DNA from: Kushneria marisflavi
GTDB lineage: Bacteria; Pseudomonadota; Gammaproteobacteria; Pseudomonadales; Halomonadaceae
Direction of reading: 5' to 3'
DNA length: 64,000 nt
NCBI RefSeq assembly: GCF_002157205.1
Contig: NZ_CP021358.1
Coordinates: 2,604,001-2,668,000, forward strand
In this document: positions 36,076-45,238 of the stretch, piece by piece
How the letters are laid out: every line of letters begins with the position of its first letter
Numbering within the stretch: the first letter of the stretch is position 1
Translations under genes and position numbers: made by a program
The notes under the pieces: model-generated
Told to the model about the DNA's origin: nothing
Database searches by the model: none
What the model saw: only the letters and a program-made list of their open reading frames with translations

Positions 36076-36089
36076 TGTATCCGTATACA
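36076..36089. promoter_or_regulatory. Imperfect palindrome in the divergent SRAP/tetR promoter region
   Basis: TGTATCCGTATACA, with six of seven base pairs matched, lies in the AT-rich 205-base gap between the divergently transcribed SRAP-like and tetR genes. Its position suits an operator, for example for TetR autoregulation, but there is no independent support. Confidence 0.3.
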
Positions 36090-36207
36090 AGCATTGTTTA
36101 CCGCCCGTATGTTTCAAGCATCCTGATATCTCTTGCTTTTGAAAACAGGCTGGATATGCTGTATGAAAACAGTGTTCGATCACAAAATATAACAGACAGG
36201 AATTTTC

Positions 36208-36822
36208 ATGGCGCGCCCAAGACAGCATTCACCGGAGGAGCTGCATGCCAGCGTCATGGCGGCATGCGACAGTTGGCTCAAGGATCATCCCATCCATGCC
36301 CTGTCACTGCGTTCCATTGCCCGCGATGTCGGCTGTGCGCCCAGCACGCTGCTCAAGCTCTATGGCAGCTTCAACAATCTGCTTCAGTACGTCAACCTTG
36401 AAACGCTGGATAGCCTGAAGGGCCAGATCGACACCTTTCAGGCTGGTACCCCCGATGAGCGCCTGAGCGCCCTGGCCAGAGCCTATTGGAACTTTGCCCA
36501 CAGCTACCCGCATCGCTGGCAGCTGCTGTTTGATTATCCACTGGCTGAAGAGGGGGAGCTCGATACCCGCCAGGGTCGGATGATCGAGGCACTTTTCCTG
36601 CGTGTCGAGGCCACCCTCAAGGAAGTTCAGCCACAGATGGCAGATCTTGAGGCCAGCCGTCTGGCACGTACCCTCTGGGGCAGCGTGCACGGTCTTGTCC
36701 AGCTGGGGCTCAATCAGCGGCTGGGCTATGGCCAGGGCCAGGCGCTTGAGGTGACCGAGCTGCTGGATCAGCTTTTGTTTACCATTCTGGCCGGTCTGCG
36801 TGCCGGGGGAGCCGCTCGTTGA
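36208..36822 (+). CDS. TetR/AcrR family transcriptional regulator
   Basis: A 204-residue repressor-type protein. The N-terminal helix-turn-helix is LSLRSIARDVGCAPSTLLKLYGSFNNLLQYV (about residues 32-62), and the C-terminal ligand domain resembles the WHG-containing group (TLWGSVHGLVQLGL). AGGA lies about six bases before the ATG. The stop TGA overlaps the TTG start of the next gene, so regulator and membrane acyltransferase fusion are translated as a unit. The regulator probably controls this operon in response to a lipid or hydrophobic ligand; the ligand is inference. Confidence 0.88.
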   Translation: MARPRQHSPEELHASVMAACDSWLKDHPIHALSLRSIARDVGCAPSTLLKLYGSFNNLLQYVNLETLDSLKGQIDTFQAGTPDERLSALARAYWNFAHSYPHRWQLLFDYPLAEEGELDTRQGRMIEALFLRVEATLKEVQPQMADLEASRLARTLWGSVHGLVQLGLNQRLGYGQGQALEVTELLDQLLFTILAGLRAGGAAR

Positions 36823-38771
36823 GAAATGTCCTGAGCCTGATGCGCAGTCGGTTCTTTGCGCCCTTTTTCTGGACCCAGGCGCTGGGCGCCTTTAACGATA
36901 ACGTTTTCAAAAACGTTCTGTTGCTGCTGGTCACCTTCGTGGCCGTTCCCCGACTGGGCTGGGATGCAGGGTTGATCAACAATCTGGCCGCGGCGCTTTT
37001 TATTTTCCCCTATCTGCTGTTTTCTGCCTGGGGCGGGCAGCTGGCCGATTATCGTGACAAACGACAACTGATCATCGCGCTTAAATGGCTGGAGCTTGGC
37101 ACCATGACCTGTGCGGCGCTGGCCATCTGGCTGGATGCCTACGCCGTGCTGCTGGGGCTTTTGTTCATGATGGGGACCCAGTCGGCGCTTTTTGGCCCGG
37201 TCAAATATGCCATTCTTCCGCAGCATGTACAGCGTACCGAGCTGGTGCAGGCCAATGCCTGGGTTGAGATGGGCACCTTTCTGGCCATTTTGCTCGGCAC
37301 GCTCGGTGCCGGCATCCTCATGGCGCTGGGGGGCAGCCATACGCGTTTGCTGATTGGCATGACGCTGGTGGTGGTCTCACTGTGCGGACTGGGGGCGGCC
37401 TTGCTGGTACCACCGGCGCCAGCCCATTTCCGGGGGCAGCTGAAATGGCAGCCCTTGCGGGGATCCTGGCAGGTGCTTTCAAGCGCCTGGCGAGCGCCGC
37501 GCATCTTTCGAGCCCTGATCGGCATCAGCATGTTCTGGTTTCTGGGGGCCTGTTATTTAACCCAGTTGCCGCTGTGGACCAGTCATGTCGTCCATGGACA
37601 GGCGGGAGCGGTGACCATGCTGTTGGCCGCCTTTGCCGTGGGTGTTGGGCTGGGGTCGCTGATCTGTGCCCGCCTGTCGGCTGGTCGGCTGGAGGTGGGG
37701 CTCGTTCCCATCGGGGCCTTCGTACTGGCGCTGGCGGGTTTCGATTTTGCCGTGCACCCGGCGCTGGGGACTGGCATCAATACCCTGGCAGAGCTTGTAG
37801 GCATGCCGCGCTTCTGGTGGATGCTGCTGGATCTTATCCTGATCGGGATCGGTGGGGGGCTCTATATTATTCCTCTATATACGCTGGTACAGATCCGCAG
37901 CAGTGATGAGCATCGGGCACGCATGATTGCGGCCAACAACATCCTCAATGCGCTTTTCATGGTGCTGTCAGCAGCCTTTGGTGCCGTGATGATCGGCATT
38001 CTGGAAGTATCGCTGCATACCTTTTTTGCGTCGCTGGCAGGCATATCCCTGCTCACTGCACTGGTCTGTACCGGGCTTCAGGCGCGTCCCATGATGCGTA
38101 TCAGTATCTTTGTACTGGTCAACATGTGGTATCGATTGCGCATTCGGGGGATCGAGAATATCCCCGACGAGGGGGCCGCGATAGTGGTCTGCAATCATGT
38201 CAGTTTCATGGATGCACTGGTCATGGGGGGGGCCAGCCCGCGTCCGCTGCGCTTTTTGATGGACAAGCCCATTTATGAATCCCCCTGGCTCAACTGGTTC
38301 TTCCGCATGGCCGGCGCCATTCCGGTGGCTTCGGAGCGTCGTGATCCCAAGGGCATGCGTCGGGCGCTGGATCTGGTCAGCAAGGCGCTGCAAAACGGTG
38401 AAGTGGTCATGCTCTTTCCCGAAGGCCGGCTGACCCGCAATGGCCATATGAACGAGTTCCGTCGAGGGATCGACCTGATTCTCAAGCGTGACCCGGTTCC
38501 GGTGGTCCCGGCGGCATTGTCCGGCCTCTGGGGATCATGGTCATCGCGCTATGGCGGTATGCCTTTCAAGGGAATGCCCAGACGTTTTCGCGCGAAGGTC
38601 TGTCTGAGTTTTGGTGCGCCCATGGCATCCGAGACGACGACCCGAGAGTCGCTGCAGGCAAGCGTTGCAGCCCTCAAGACCAGTATTGATGGTTACGCCA
38701 ATAACAAGCCTTTCCGCGCCCCGGAAGAATCGCTGGAGCATGGCGACCTGTCCCGGCAGGAGCAGGGTTAA
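36819..38771 (+). CDS. LplT-like MFS transporter fused to a PlsC-type acyltransferase
   Basis: A 650-residue two-domain membrane protein. Residues 1 to about 420 form a 12-helix MFS domain of the lysophospholipid flippase type (FFWTQALGAFNDNVFKNVLL is the typical LplT start). Residues from about 430 carry a glycerophospholipid acyltransferase domain with block I NHVSFMDAL (HX4D) and block III FPEGRLTRNG. Together they suggest import and re-acylation of lysophospholipids. Unlike the three-module Aas-type fusions, the acyl-ACP synthetase module is absent. TTG at 36819 is used as start: GGGGGAG is eight bases upstream and it overlaps the tetR stop; ATG 36840 is the alternative. Confidence 0.9.
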   Translation: MRNVLSLMRSRFFAPFFWTQALGAFNDNVFKNVLLLLVTFVAVPRLGWDAGLINNLAAALFIFPYLLFSAWGGQLADYRDKRQLIIALKWLELGTMTCAALAIWLDAYAVLLGLLFMMGTQSALFGPVKYAILPQHVQRTELVQANAWVEMGTFLAILLGTLGAGILMALGGSHTRLLIGMTLVVVSLCGLGAALLVPPAPAHFRGQLKWQPLRGSWQVLSSAWRAPRIFRALIGISMFWFLGACYLTQLPLWTSHVVHGQAGAVTMLLAAFAVGVGLGSLICARLSAGRLEVGLVPIGAFVLALAGFDFAVHPALGTGINTLAELVGMPRFWWMLLDLILIGIGGGLYIIPLYTLVQIRSSDEHRARMIAANNILNALFMVLSAAFGAVMIGILEVSLHTFFASLAGISLLTALVCTGLQARPMMRISIFVLVNMWYRLRIRGIENIPDEGAAIVVCNHVSFMDALVMGGASPRPLRFLMDKPIYESPWLNWFFRMAGAIPVASERRDPKGMRRALDLVSKALQNGEVVMLFPEGRLTRNGHMNEFRRGIDLILKRDPVPVVPAALSGLWGSWSSRYGGMPFKGMPRRFRAKVCLSFGAPMASETTTRESLQASVAALKTSIDGYANNKPFRAPEESLEHGDLSRQEQG

Positions 38772-38810
38772 AGTCGGGTCAAAGGATAGGGCGGGCACCT
38801 TCCAGCCCGG

Positions 38811-40127
38811 TCAGGGGGTTGGCGGCATGGGAAGCTCAACCGTGACGGCCAGTCCGCCCAGATTGCTCTCATCCAGCTTGATCTCGCCACCGTGGTGGTG
38901 AACGATCTGCTCCACGATTCCCAGACCCAGACCGTGGCCGGTCACCTGTTCATCCAGGCGCGTGCCGCGGCCCATTACCCGGCTTCGCTGCTCCGCCGGA
39001 ATACCGGGTCCGTCATCTTCCACCAGCATGACGAATCGTCGCCCTTCACAGGACATGGTCAGGCGTGCCAGGCCATGGGCCCACTTGCCGGCGTTGTCCA
39101 GCAGGTTGCCCAGAATCTCCAGTAGCTCGTCACGATCCCAGGGCAGGGGCGCCAGAAGTGCGCTGTCATTGATGAAGGTGACATTGGTGTGAATCTCGCG
39201 CAGCGTGTCCAGCAGGGGCTGAATGTCGCTGCCCGGTTGAAAGCGGGCGGCCGCAGAGACTTCGCCGGTATCCAGTCGGGCGCGTTGAAGCTCTTTCTCC
39301 ACCAGACGGTGAATGTCATCCAGACGCGCCTGAAGTGATTTGCGCAGATCGGGAAACTGTTCGAGTTCACGACGTGCCAGCTGGGTTTCCATCACCGACA
39401 GCGGGGTCTTGAGTGCATGGCCCAGATTGGCGATGCCGTCACGAGAACGGTTGAGCACACGTTCGATACGTTCGAGCTGGTGATTGAGCTCTTCGACAAA
39501 TGGAGCGATCTCATCCGGCACCCGGGTTTCCAGCGCCATCCGCTTGCCTTCATGAAGCTGCGCCAGTTCGCGCTGCAGTTTTTCCAGCGGCATGAGCCCC
39601 AGGCGAATGACGCGGCGCTGGATGAATACCAGCAGGATCGCCATGATGCCGCCAAGCCCCCAGATGCACAGGCGGAGCCAGTCCAGGCGCCGGGTGACGG
39701 TGCTGTAATCCAGAGCCGTGGTGATGGTGAAATGGTGTTTGCCGCGATGGTATTGGCCGGTCCAGGCCAGCAGGGACTGGTTCTCGGGCCCCTGACGAAT
39801 CTGGGCGGTATCACCCTCTACCGGCTTCAGGCGATGGTCCCAGAGAGAGCGTGAGCGCAGATGGATATTGTCGTCGATATCGATGACAAAGTACTGGCCC
39901 GAATAGACCTGATTGAAGGAGGCACGAAGGCGCAGCGGGTCGATCTGAACCTGGCCGTCCCGATCCACGGGCAGGGTGGCCAGGCTTTCGGCGTCCTCAC
40001 GCAGCCGCTCTGTCAGGTAGTCACGCAGGACGTAATCAAAAAGCACCACGCTGCCGTGGGCCAGTAACAGCATGACTACCAGTACCGAGGCCAGCAGCCC
40101 CAGATCGAGACGGCGCGTCAGTGACAT
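38811..40127 (-). CDS. PhoQ-like sensor histidine kinase
   Basis: A 438-residue membrane kinase. Two membrane helices (residues about 10-30 and 155-175) flank a periplasmic sensor of roughly 120 residues with Asp/Glu-containing stretches. A HAMP-like segment (MPLEKLQRELAQLHEG), an H-box NLGHALKTPLSVME very like that of PhoQ (LTHSLKTPLAV), the N-box GNLLDNAGKWA, and the G-boxes EDDGPGIP and GHGLGLGIV follow. The start ATG overlaps the regulator stop by one base (TGATG), so it is translationally coupled. PhoQ-type sensors respond to divalent cations, antimicrobial peptides or acidity; the signal here is not known. Confidence 0.88.
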   Translation of the reverse strand: MSLTRRLDLGLLASVLVVMLLLAHGSVVLFDYVLRDYLTERLREDAESLATLPVDRDGQVQIDPLRLRASFNQVYSGQYFVIDIDDNIHLRSRSLWDHRLKPVEGDTAQIRQGPENQSLLAWTGQYHRGKHHFTITTALDYSTVTRRLDWLRLCIWGLGGIMAILLVFIQRRVIRLGLMPLEKLQRELAQLHEGKRMALETRVPDEIAPFVEELNHQLERIERVLNRSRDGIANLGHALKTPLSVMETQLARRELEQFPDLRKSLQARLDDIHRLVEKELQRARLDTGEVSAAARFQPGSDIQPLLDTLREIHTNVTFINDSALLAPLPWDRDELLEILGNLLDNAGKWAHGLARLTMSCEGRRFVMLVEDDGPGIPAEQRSRVMGRGTRLDEQVTGHGLGLGIVEQIVHHHGGEIKLDESNLGGLAVTVELPMPPTP

Positions 40128-40807
40128 CAGGCGACGACGCTATCACCGCCGAAACGGTAGCCCTGGCCTCGCTGGGTGATGATCACGCCACGCCCCAGCT
40201 TTTGGCGCAGGTGGTTGATATGGACTTCGACCACGTTGGGATTGCGATCGTGCTCACTATCGTAGAGGTGATCGAGCAGACGGTCCTTGGCGATGACATG
40301 CTCGGGGTGAAGCATGAGATAGCGCAGAATCGCAAACTCGGCTCGGGTCAGATTGACCGGGGTTTCATTGGAGGTGCGCCAGGCGCTCTGACCATTTTCG
40401 TCCAGCACGACCCCGGCCACCGAAATGGTTGGAGAGGGACGCTGACCGTGACGGCGGCGCACCAGTGCCTGAAGGCGCAGAATCAGCTCATCAGGGTGGA
40501 AGGGTTTGGGCAGATAGTCATCAGCCCCGGCACGCAGTCCAGTAATGCGTTCACTCCAGCTGGAGCGAGCGGTCAGAATCAGTATGGGCGTGTCGAGCCC
40601 ATCGGCTCGCCACTGTTCCAGCAGCGTCAGTCCCGGACGACCGGGCAGACCCAGATCCAGGATAATAATGTCAAAGGGTTCGCTGGTGGCCATGACGGCG
40701 GCATCGCGGCCATCCGTGCACCAGTCAACGGCGTAGCCGTTCTGGGTAAACAGGGCAGTCAGTTCATCCGCAAGCGGGACATTGTCTTCAATCAATAGCA
40801 GCCGCAT
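40127..40807 (-). CDS. OmpR/PhoP-like response regulator
   Basis: A 226-residue regulator: receiver domain [15 protein letters not shown] with Glu/Asp at positions 7-8 and the phosphoacceptor in [13 protein letters not shown], the segment [27 protein letters not shown] as in PhoP, and a winged-helix domain with [20 protein letters not shown] and TQRGQGYRF. The ATG at 40807 is the family-consistent start; the frame stays open further upstream through the PepSY gene region but without homology. It lies 10 bases behind the PepSY gene and directly ahead of the PhoQ-like kinase. Confidence 0.9.
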   Translation of the reverse strand: MRLLLIEDNVPLADELTALFTQNGYAVDWCTDGRDAAVMATSEPFDIIILDLGLPGRPGLTLLEQWRADGLDTPILILTARSSWSERITGLRAGADDYLPKPFHPDELILRLQALVRRRHGQRPSPTISVAGVVLDENGQSAWRTSNETPVNLTRAEFAILRYLMLHPEHVIAKDRLLDHLYDSEHDRNPNVVEVHINHLRQKLGRGVIITQRGQGYRFGGDSVVA

Positions 40808-40817
40808 GGTTATCCCT

Positions 40818-41156
40818 TTAATCTTCTTCCAGATCCAGGTGCCTGCCGGTGACGGCATCGAAACGAAGCGCCCTGATTTGTCCATCATGATCGAGCATGT
40901 CGATTTCGTAAACATAGCGCTGACCGACGCAGTCGAGCTTGGCCTCGAGCAGTTTCCCGCTGCGATATTCGCGCGCTTTCTCGAGTATGACCGGAAAGGG
41001 CTCAATATGGCCATTTTCGGTCATCTGAAGCACCTCGTCCTGAGAGACATCCTGGCCTTCCTTCTGGCAGGCATACGCCATCGCAGCAAGCGTCGGGAAC
41101 GTCGCCAGGCAGCAAAGAGCGCACAAACGCAGTAGGCGGCTATCCATGAACATCAT
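40818..41156 (-). CDS. PepSY domain protein, exported
   Basis: A 112-residue protein with an N-terminal export signal ([22 protein letters not shown]) followed by a single PepSY module: [24 protein letters not shown], then [25 protein letters not shown] and [13 protein letters not shown]. PepSY proteins encoded beside two-component systems often act as periplasmic modulators. It is the first gene of the PepSY-regulator-kinase operon. Several Met codons lie at the start; ATG 41156 follows cAGGT at suitable distance. Confidence 0.8.
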   Translation of the reverse strand: MMFMDSRLLRLCALCCLATFPTLAAMAYACQKEGQDVSQDEVLQMTENGHIEPFPVILEKAREYRSGKLLEAKLDCVGQRYVYEIDMLDHDGQIRALRFDAVTGRHLDLEED

Positions 41157-41299
41157 GTTGACCTGTTGCACATAAAGTGTGCGAAAAAGTGAGCGATATC
41201 ATCATGCGTTCCTGGAAAGGCCATCATGGATATCGCGCAACTTAACAAAACAGGCTTAATTCAATCCCAAAAGCGCCCTTGCGCATTTGTCCGGTTTGA

Positions 41300-42595
41300 T
41301 TATTGGTGCATGTCAGCGGCGCGCGTTGTACGCCTTTGTGTCTGCCAGCAGCGTGTCGATGTGATCAGGTTTTCCTTGATTTCAAGAATTTCGAGACGCA
41401 CGGTGCCGATCTCCAGGCTGGCCGGCGCATCGGGGAAGGATTCCAGATATTCCAGAATCAATCCGTTGAGCGTCTTGGGGCCGCTGGTGGGCAGCTGCCA
41501 GCCCAGCACCTTGTTGATCTCACGGATGTTGGCCGTACCATCAATGATGTAGCTCCCATCATCCTGCTGATGGATTTCCTGATGTGTATCGGCAATATCG
41601 GTGGTGAACTCCCCAACGATCTCTTCAAGAATATCCTCGAGCGTGACCAGCCCCTGCACATCGCCGTATTCGTCGACCACGATGCCAATGCGCCGCTTTT
41701 GCTGCTGAAAATTGAGCAGCTGGGTATGCAGGGGGGTGGATTCGGGCACGAAATAGGGCTCGCGCGCTTCTTGTACAATGGAAGCCTTGCTCACATTGGG
41801 CTGGGACATGATGCGAGCGGCATTACGCAGGTGCAAAATACCGACAATATTGTTGATGTCGCCCTTGTAGACCGGCACGCGTGTGTGCTGACTGGTACGA
41901 ATTTCTGACAGCAGCGTGTCCAGATCGTCCTCGAGATTGAGCCCGACCACTTCATGACGTGGCACCATGATGTCGTTGACCGTGACATTTTCCAGATCAA
42001 GAATCGAGATCAGCATGGTCTGGTGGCGACGGGGGATCATGGTGCCGGCTTCATGCACGACGGTGCGCAGCTCGTCGCGGGTCAGGTGGGCGGCGCTGCC
42101 ATCAATCTCGCGAACGCCTGCCAGGCGCAGCAGGCCATTGGAAATACCGTTGACCAGCCAGACAAGTGGATAGAGTACGCGCAGCAGGGGTTCAAGGATC
42201 AAAGAGGCGGGAAAGGCAATCTTGTCCGGGCGCAGGGCAGCCAGCGTTTTGGGTGTGACTTCGGCAAAGATCAGGACGACCAGCGTCAGAATCGCCGTCG
42301 AGATGGCGGGACCCGACACTTCGCCAAAAAAGTGAATGGCAATGATGGTGCCAATCGAGGCTGCCAGGTTATTGACGAAGTTATTGCCGATCAGAATGAC
42401 GCCGATCAGGCGGTCCGGGCGCGACAGCATGCGCAGCACCCGTTTGGCAGACTTGTGTCCTGTATTGGCCTGATGCTTCAACCGGTAGCGGTTGATGGAC
42501 ATCATGCCGGTTTCCGAGCTCGAGAAGAAGGCAGACAGGATAATGAGCAGCACGAGCAGGGCAAACATCAGCCCCAGGGGAGTGTCATCGCTCAA
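41300..42595 (-). CDS. CNNM/CorC-type membrane protein (DUF21-CBS-CorC_HlyC)
   Basis: A 431-residue protein of the HlyC/CorC family. The N-terminal DUF21 membrane domain (about 1-180, three to four helices, with ILSAFFSSSETGMMSINRYRL) precedes a CBS pair (about 200-330, DIMVPRHEVVGLN and KRRIGIVVDEYGDVQGLVTLED) and a C-terminal CorC_HlyC domain. CNNM/CorB proteins are linked to Mg2+ export or Mg2+ sensitivity. It corresponds to E. coli YfjD, which has the same neighbours (ypjD, ffh). The start is TTG with AGGA about nine bases upstream. Confidence 0.9.
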   Translation of the reverse strand: MSDDTPLGLMFALLVLLIILSAFFSSSETGMMSINRYRLKHQANTGHKSAKRVLRMLSRPDRLIGVILIGNNFVNNLAASIGTIIAIHFFGEVSGPAISTAILTLVVLIFAEVTPKTLAALRPDKIAFPASLILEPLLRVLYPLVWLVNGISNGLLRLAGVREIDGSAAHLTRDELRTVVHEAGTMIPRRHQTMLISILDLENVTVNDIMVPRHEVVGLNLEDDLDTLLSEIRTSQHTRVPVYKGDINNIVGILHLRNAARIMSQPNVSKASIVQEAREPYFVPESTPLHTQLLNFQQQKRRIGIVVDEYGDVQGLVTLEDILEEIVGEFTTDIADTHQEIHQQDDGSYIIDGTANIREINKVLGWQLPTSGPKTLNGLILEYLESFPDAPASLEIGTVRLEILEIKENLITSTRCWQTQRRTTRAADMHQ

Positions 42596-42696
42596 GGTCG
42601 GTGGATCCTCGGAATCAGTTATCGGTCGTTTTTAGAAATTTGTGTCATGAGTGTCAAGGCGACATTGGCAGAAACTGCCATGGAATGCCGGCCGAA

Positions 42697-43491
42697 TCAG
42701 CCATGCAGCAACTGTACGATCAGCCTGGTGCCGAAATAGGCCAGTATCAATACGATAACAGCGCCCAGCGTCCAGCGAATGGCCAGAGAGCCGCGCCAGC
42801 CTCGCTGATATCGACCCCAGAGAAGGATGGAAAAAAGCACCCAGGCCAGCAGGGATAATACGGTCTTGTGGACCAGATGCTGGGCAAACAGGTCGTTGAT
42901 GAACAAAAAGCCACTGATGATCGAGGCGGTCAGAAAGGCCATGCCATAGGTGATCAGCTCGAACATCAGCCGTTCCATGGTCGTCAGGGGCGGCAGCACC
43001 TGAACGATGCCACGAAGATGGTTGTGCCTGAGGGCATGCGTCTGAATGGCCAGCAAAATGGCCTGGCCGGCGGCCATGATCAACAGCGCATAGGCCAGTA
43101 CGGAAGTGGCGATGTGTACCAGCATGCCCGGTGTAAACCCGTATTCGATGCTGGACTGCGGAAAGCCGACGGCTCCGATGACACTCAGGGCTGCCAAGGG
43201 ATAAAGGCCTACTGCAGCCGGCATCAGCGGTTTTTTAATGCTGGCCAGTAATAGAAGGGCTGCGATCAGGAAAAAGACCAGTGAAATGGTCTCGGAAATG
43301 CCCAGATGCAGTCCTTCATGTGCGCGCAGGGTGGTGTAGACCACGATGCCATGACCCGCGACAGCCAGTGCGCTGGCCGCATTCACAAGCCCCTGGCGAA
43401 CGGGCAGGCGCCGGGTGAGCGACAGCATCTGACGGCAGGCGGCGGTGCAATAAAACACGACTGCCACAAGGGCAGAAAAAAGCGTGAGCAT
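42697..43491 (-). CDS. ypjD: CcsA/YpjD-like inner-membrane protein
   Basis: A 264-residue polytopic protein with about eight hydrophobic segments, of the cytochrome c assembly (CcsA/CcmF-like) superfamily. GFTPGMLVHIATSVLAYALLIMA and LFINDLFAQHLVHKTVLSLLAWVLF hold the conserved His residues that in CcsA relatives handle haem. It is orthologous by position and sequence style to E. coli YpjD, divergent from ffh; no direct role in cytochrome c assembly is established for YpjD. It is followed by the CorB-like gene on the same strand after 101 bases. Confidence 0.85.
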   Translation of the reverse strand: MLTLFSALVAVVFYCTAACRQMLSLTRRLPVRQGLVNAASALAVAGHGIVVYTTLRAHEGLHLGISETISLVFFLIAALLLLASIKKPLMPAAVGLYPLAALSVIGAVGFPQSSIEYGFTPGMLVHIATSVLAYALLIMAAGQAILLAIQTHALRHNHLRGIVQVLPPLTTMERLMFELITYGMAFLTASIISGFLFINDLFAQHLVHKTVLSLLAWVLFSILLWGRYQRGWRGSLAIRWTLGAVIVLILAYFGTRLIVQLLHG

Positions 43492-43694
43492 CGTTATATG
43501 ACAATCCGTATGGAAATCGCGAACCTGACGTGCGAGTCGTGATGCAGATCACGGGGCTTGACTACTATACCGAGACCCAACCCTGATCGAAACCGGACAT
43601 GTCAGGGGAGGGAGCGACAGGCCTCTTGTGTGGATCAAAATCCGGTTGTTCACGAATCCTTGTCAGGCTGGTGTATGGCGGCGCCTTGAACCGT

Positions 43695-43700
43695 TATAAT
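43695..43700 (+). promoter_or_regulatory. Probable -10 element of the ffh promoter
   Basis: A perfect TATAAT hexamer at 43695-43700 with a predicted start near 43707, about 70 bases before the ffh ATG. No good -35 hexamer stands at 16-18 bp, so it is partly supported only. Confidence 0.5.
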
Positions 43701-43777
43701 GCGCACCAACATTTTCCGGTCTCGGCATGGGCGCCTTTCACGTTTCTGCCGCCGCCGCTGCACCATCGGAGAAGCTC

Positions 43778-45190
43778 ATGTTTGATAACCTGACAGATCG
43801 TCTCTCCCATACGCTCAGATCCGTGACCGGACAGGCACGACTGACCGAGGAGAACATCAAGGATACCCTTCGCGAAGTCCGGCGTGCCCTGCTGGAAGCC
43901 GACGTTTCGCTGGCAGTGGTCAAGGATTTCGTTGAACGCGTTCGCGCGCGAGCCGTGGGTCAGGAGGTCTCCAAAAGCCTCTCGCCCGGTCAGCAGTTCG
44001 TCAAGATCGTCCAGCAGGAGCTGGAAGCGACCATGGGCGAGGGCAATGTGCCGCTCGAGCTCAAGCAGACGCCTTCCGTCATTTTGATGGCCGGTCTGCA
44101 GGGCGCGGGCAAGACCACCTCCGTTGCCAAGCTGGCTCGCTTTTTGCGCGAGCGTCAAAAGAAAAAGGTGCTGGTAGTGTCGGCGGACGTCTACCGTCCG
44201 GCGGCCATCGATCAGCTTGAAACGCTGGCCCATGAGGTCGGTGTCGAATTCTTCCCCTCGACCAGCGAGCAGCAGCCGGTCGCGATCGCTGAAGCGGCCA
44301 TTCGCCACGCCCGTATCCAGTTCTTTGATGTGGTGCTGGTGGACACCGCCGGCCGCTTGCATATCGACGAGACCATGATGGGCGAGATTCGCGATCTCCA
44401 TCGTGCCATCTCGCCGCAGGAAACGTTGTTCGTGGTTGATGCCATGACCGGTCAGGACGCCGCCAATACGGCGCAGGCCTTCCACGAGGCCCTGCCGCTG
44501 ACCGGTGTGATCCTGACCAAGGCCGATGGCGATTCCCGTGGGGGTGCTGCCCTGTCGGTACGCCATATCACCGGCAAGCCGATCAAGTTCATGGGCATGG
44601 GGGAGAAGACCGATGCGCTCGAGCCCTTCTATCCGGACCGCGTGGCCTCGCGCATCCTCGGCATGGGAGACGTGCTCAGTCTGATCGAGGAGGCCGAGCG
44701 CAAGGTTGATCGCGACAAGGCCGACCAGCTCTCCAAAAAGATCAAGAAGGGCGAAAGCTTTGACCTTGAGGACTTTCGTGACCAGCTCCAGCAGCTCAAG
44801 AACATGGGCGGCATGGGCAGCCTGCTTGAAAAGCTGCCCGGTATGGGACAGATGGCCGAGATGGCTCAGGGGCAGGCCAGCGAGAAGGAGTTTGGCAAGC
44901 TCGAGTCCATGATCAATTCCATGACGCCGAAGGAGCGCCGAAAGCCCGATCTCATCAATGGCTCACGCAAGCGCCGCATCTGTGCAGGCTCCGGAACGAC
45001 CGTGCCCGATCTCAATCGTCTGCTCAAGCAGCACAAGCAGATGCAGAAGATGATGAAGAAGATGGGCAAAAAGGGCGGCATGCAGAAGATGATGCGCGGC
45101 ATGAGCTCCATGATGGGCGGTGGCGGCATGGGCGGCCCCGGTGGTGGCATGGGCGGTATGGGTGGTCCGGGCGGTTTCCCGCGTCGTTGA
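43778..45190 (+). CDS. ffh: Signal recognition particle protein Ffh (SRP54)
   Basis: GTPase that binds signal sequences and 4.5S RNA and delivers ribosomes to FtsY. The 470 residues comprise the N domain (FDNLTDRLSHTLRSVTGQAR onwards), the G domain with G1 GLQGAGKTT (106-114), DTAGRL and TKADGD, and the methionine-rich M domain from about residue 328. The M domain ends in a Gly-Gly-Met-rich tail (SMMGGGGMGGPGGG). The ATG at 43778 follows ggAGAAG; an upstream ATG at 43727 would add a non-homologous extension. It is divergent from ypjD and upstream of the rpsP operon, as in E. coli. Confidence 0.96.
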   Translation: MFDNLTDRLSHTLRSVTGQARLTEENIKDTLREVRRALLEADVSLAVVKDFVERVRARAVGQEVSKSLSPGQQFVKIVQQELEATMGEGNVPLELKQTPSVILMAGLQGAGKTTSVAKLARFLRERQKKKVLVVSADVYRPAAIDQLETLAHEVGVEFFPSTSEQQPVAIAEAAIRHARIQFFDVVLVDTAGRLHIDETMMGEIRDLHRAISPQETLFVVDAMTGQDAANTAQAFHEALPLTGVILTKADGDSRGGAALSVRHITGKPIKFMGMGEKTDALEPFYPDRVASRILGMGDVLSLIEEAERKVDRDKADQLSKKIKKGESFDLEDFRDQLQQLKNMGGMGSLLEKLPGMGQMAEMAQGQASEKEFGKLESMINSMTPKERRKPDLINGSRKRRICAGSGTTVPDLNRLLKQHKQMQKMMKKMGKKGGMQKMMRGMSSMMGGGGMGGPGGGMGGMGGPGGFPRR

Positions 45191-45212
45191 GAAGGGCCCG
45201 ATTTCGCTTGCC

Positions 45213-45238
45213 TGGGAACTGCATTTATGCAGTTCCCA
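45213..45238 (+). terminator. Hairpin between ffh and rpsP
   Basis: A 12-base perfect inverted repeat tgggaactgcat/atgcagttccca with a two-base centre, 23 bases after the ffh stop. No T-run follows, so it may be a weak terminator, an mRNA end, or a regulatory hairpin. A TAGAAT hexamer followed by a GC-rich discriminator (45256-45268) just downstream may be the rpsP promoter -10. Confidence 0.45.
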
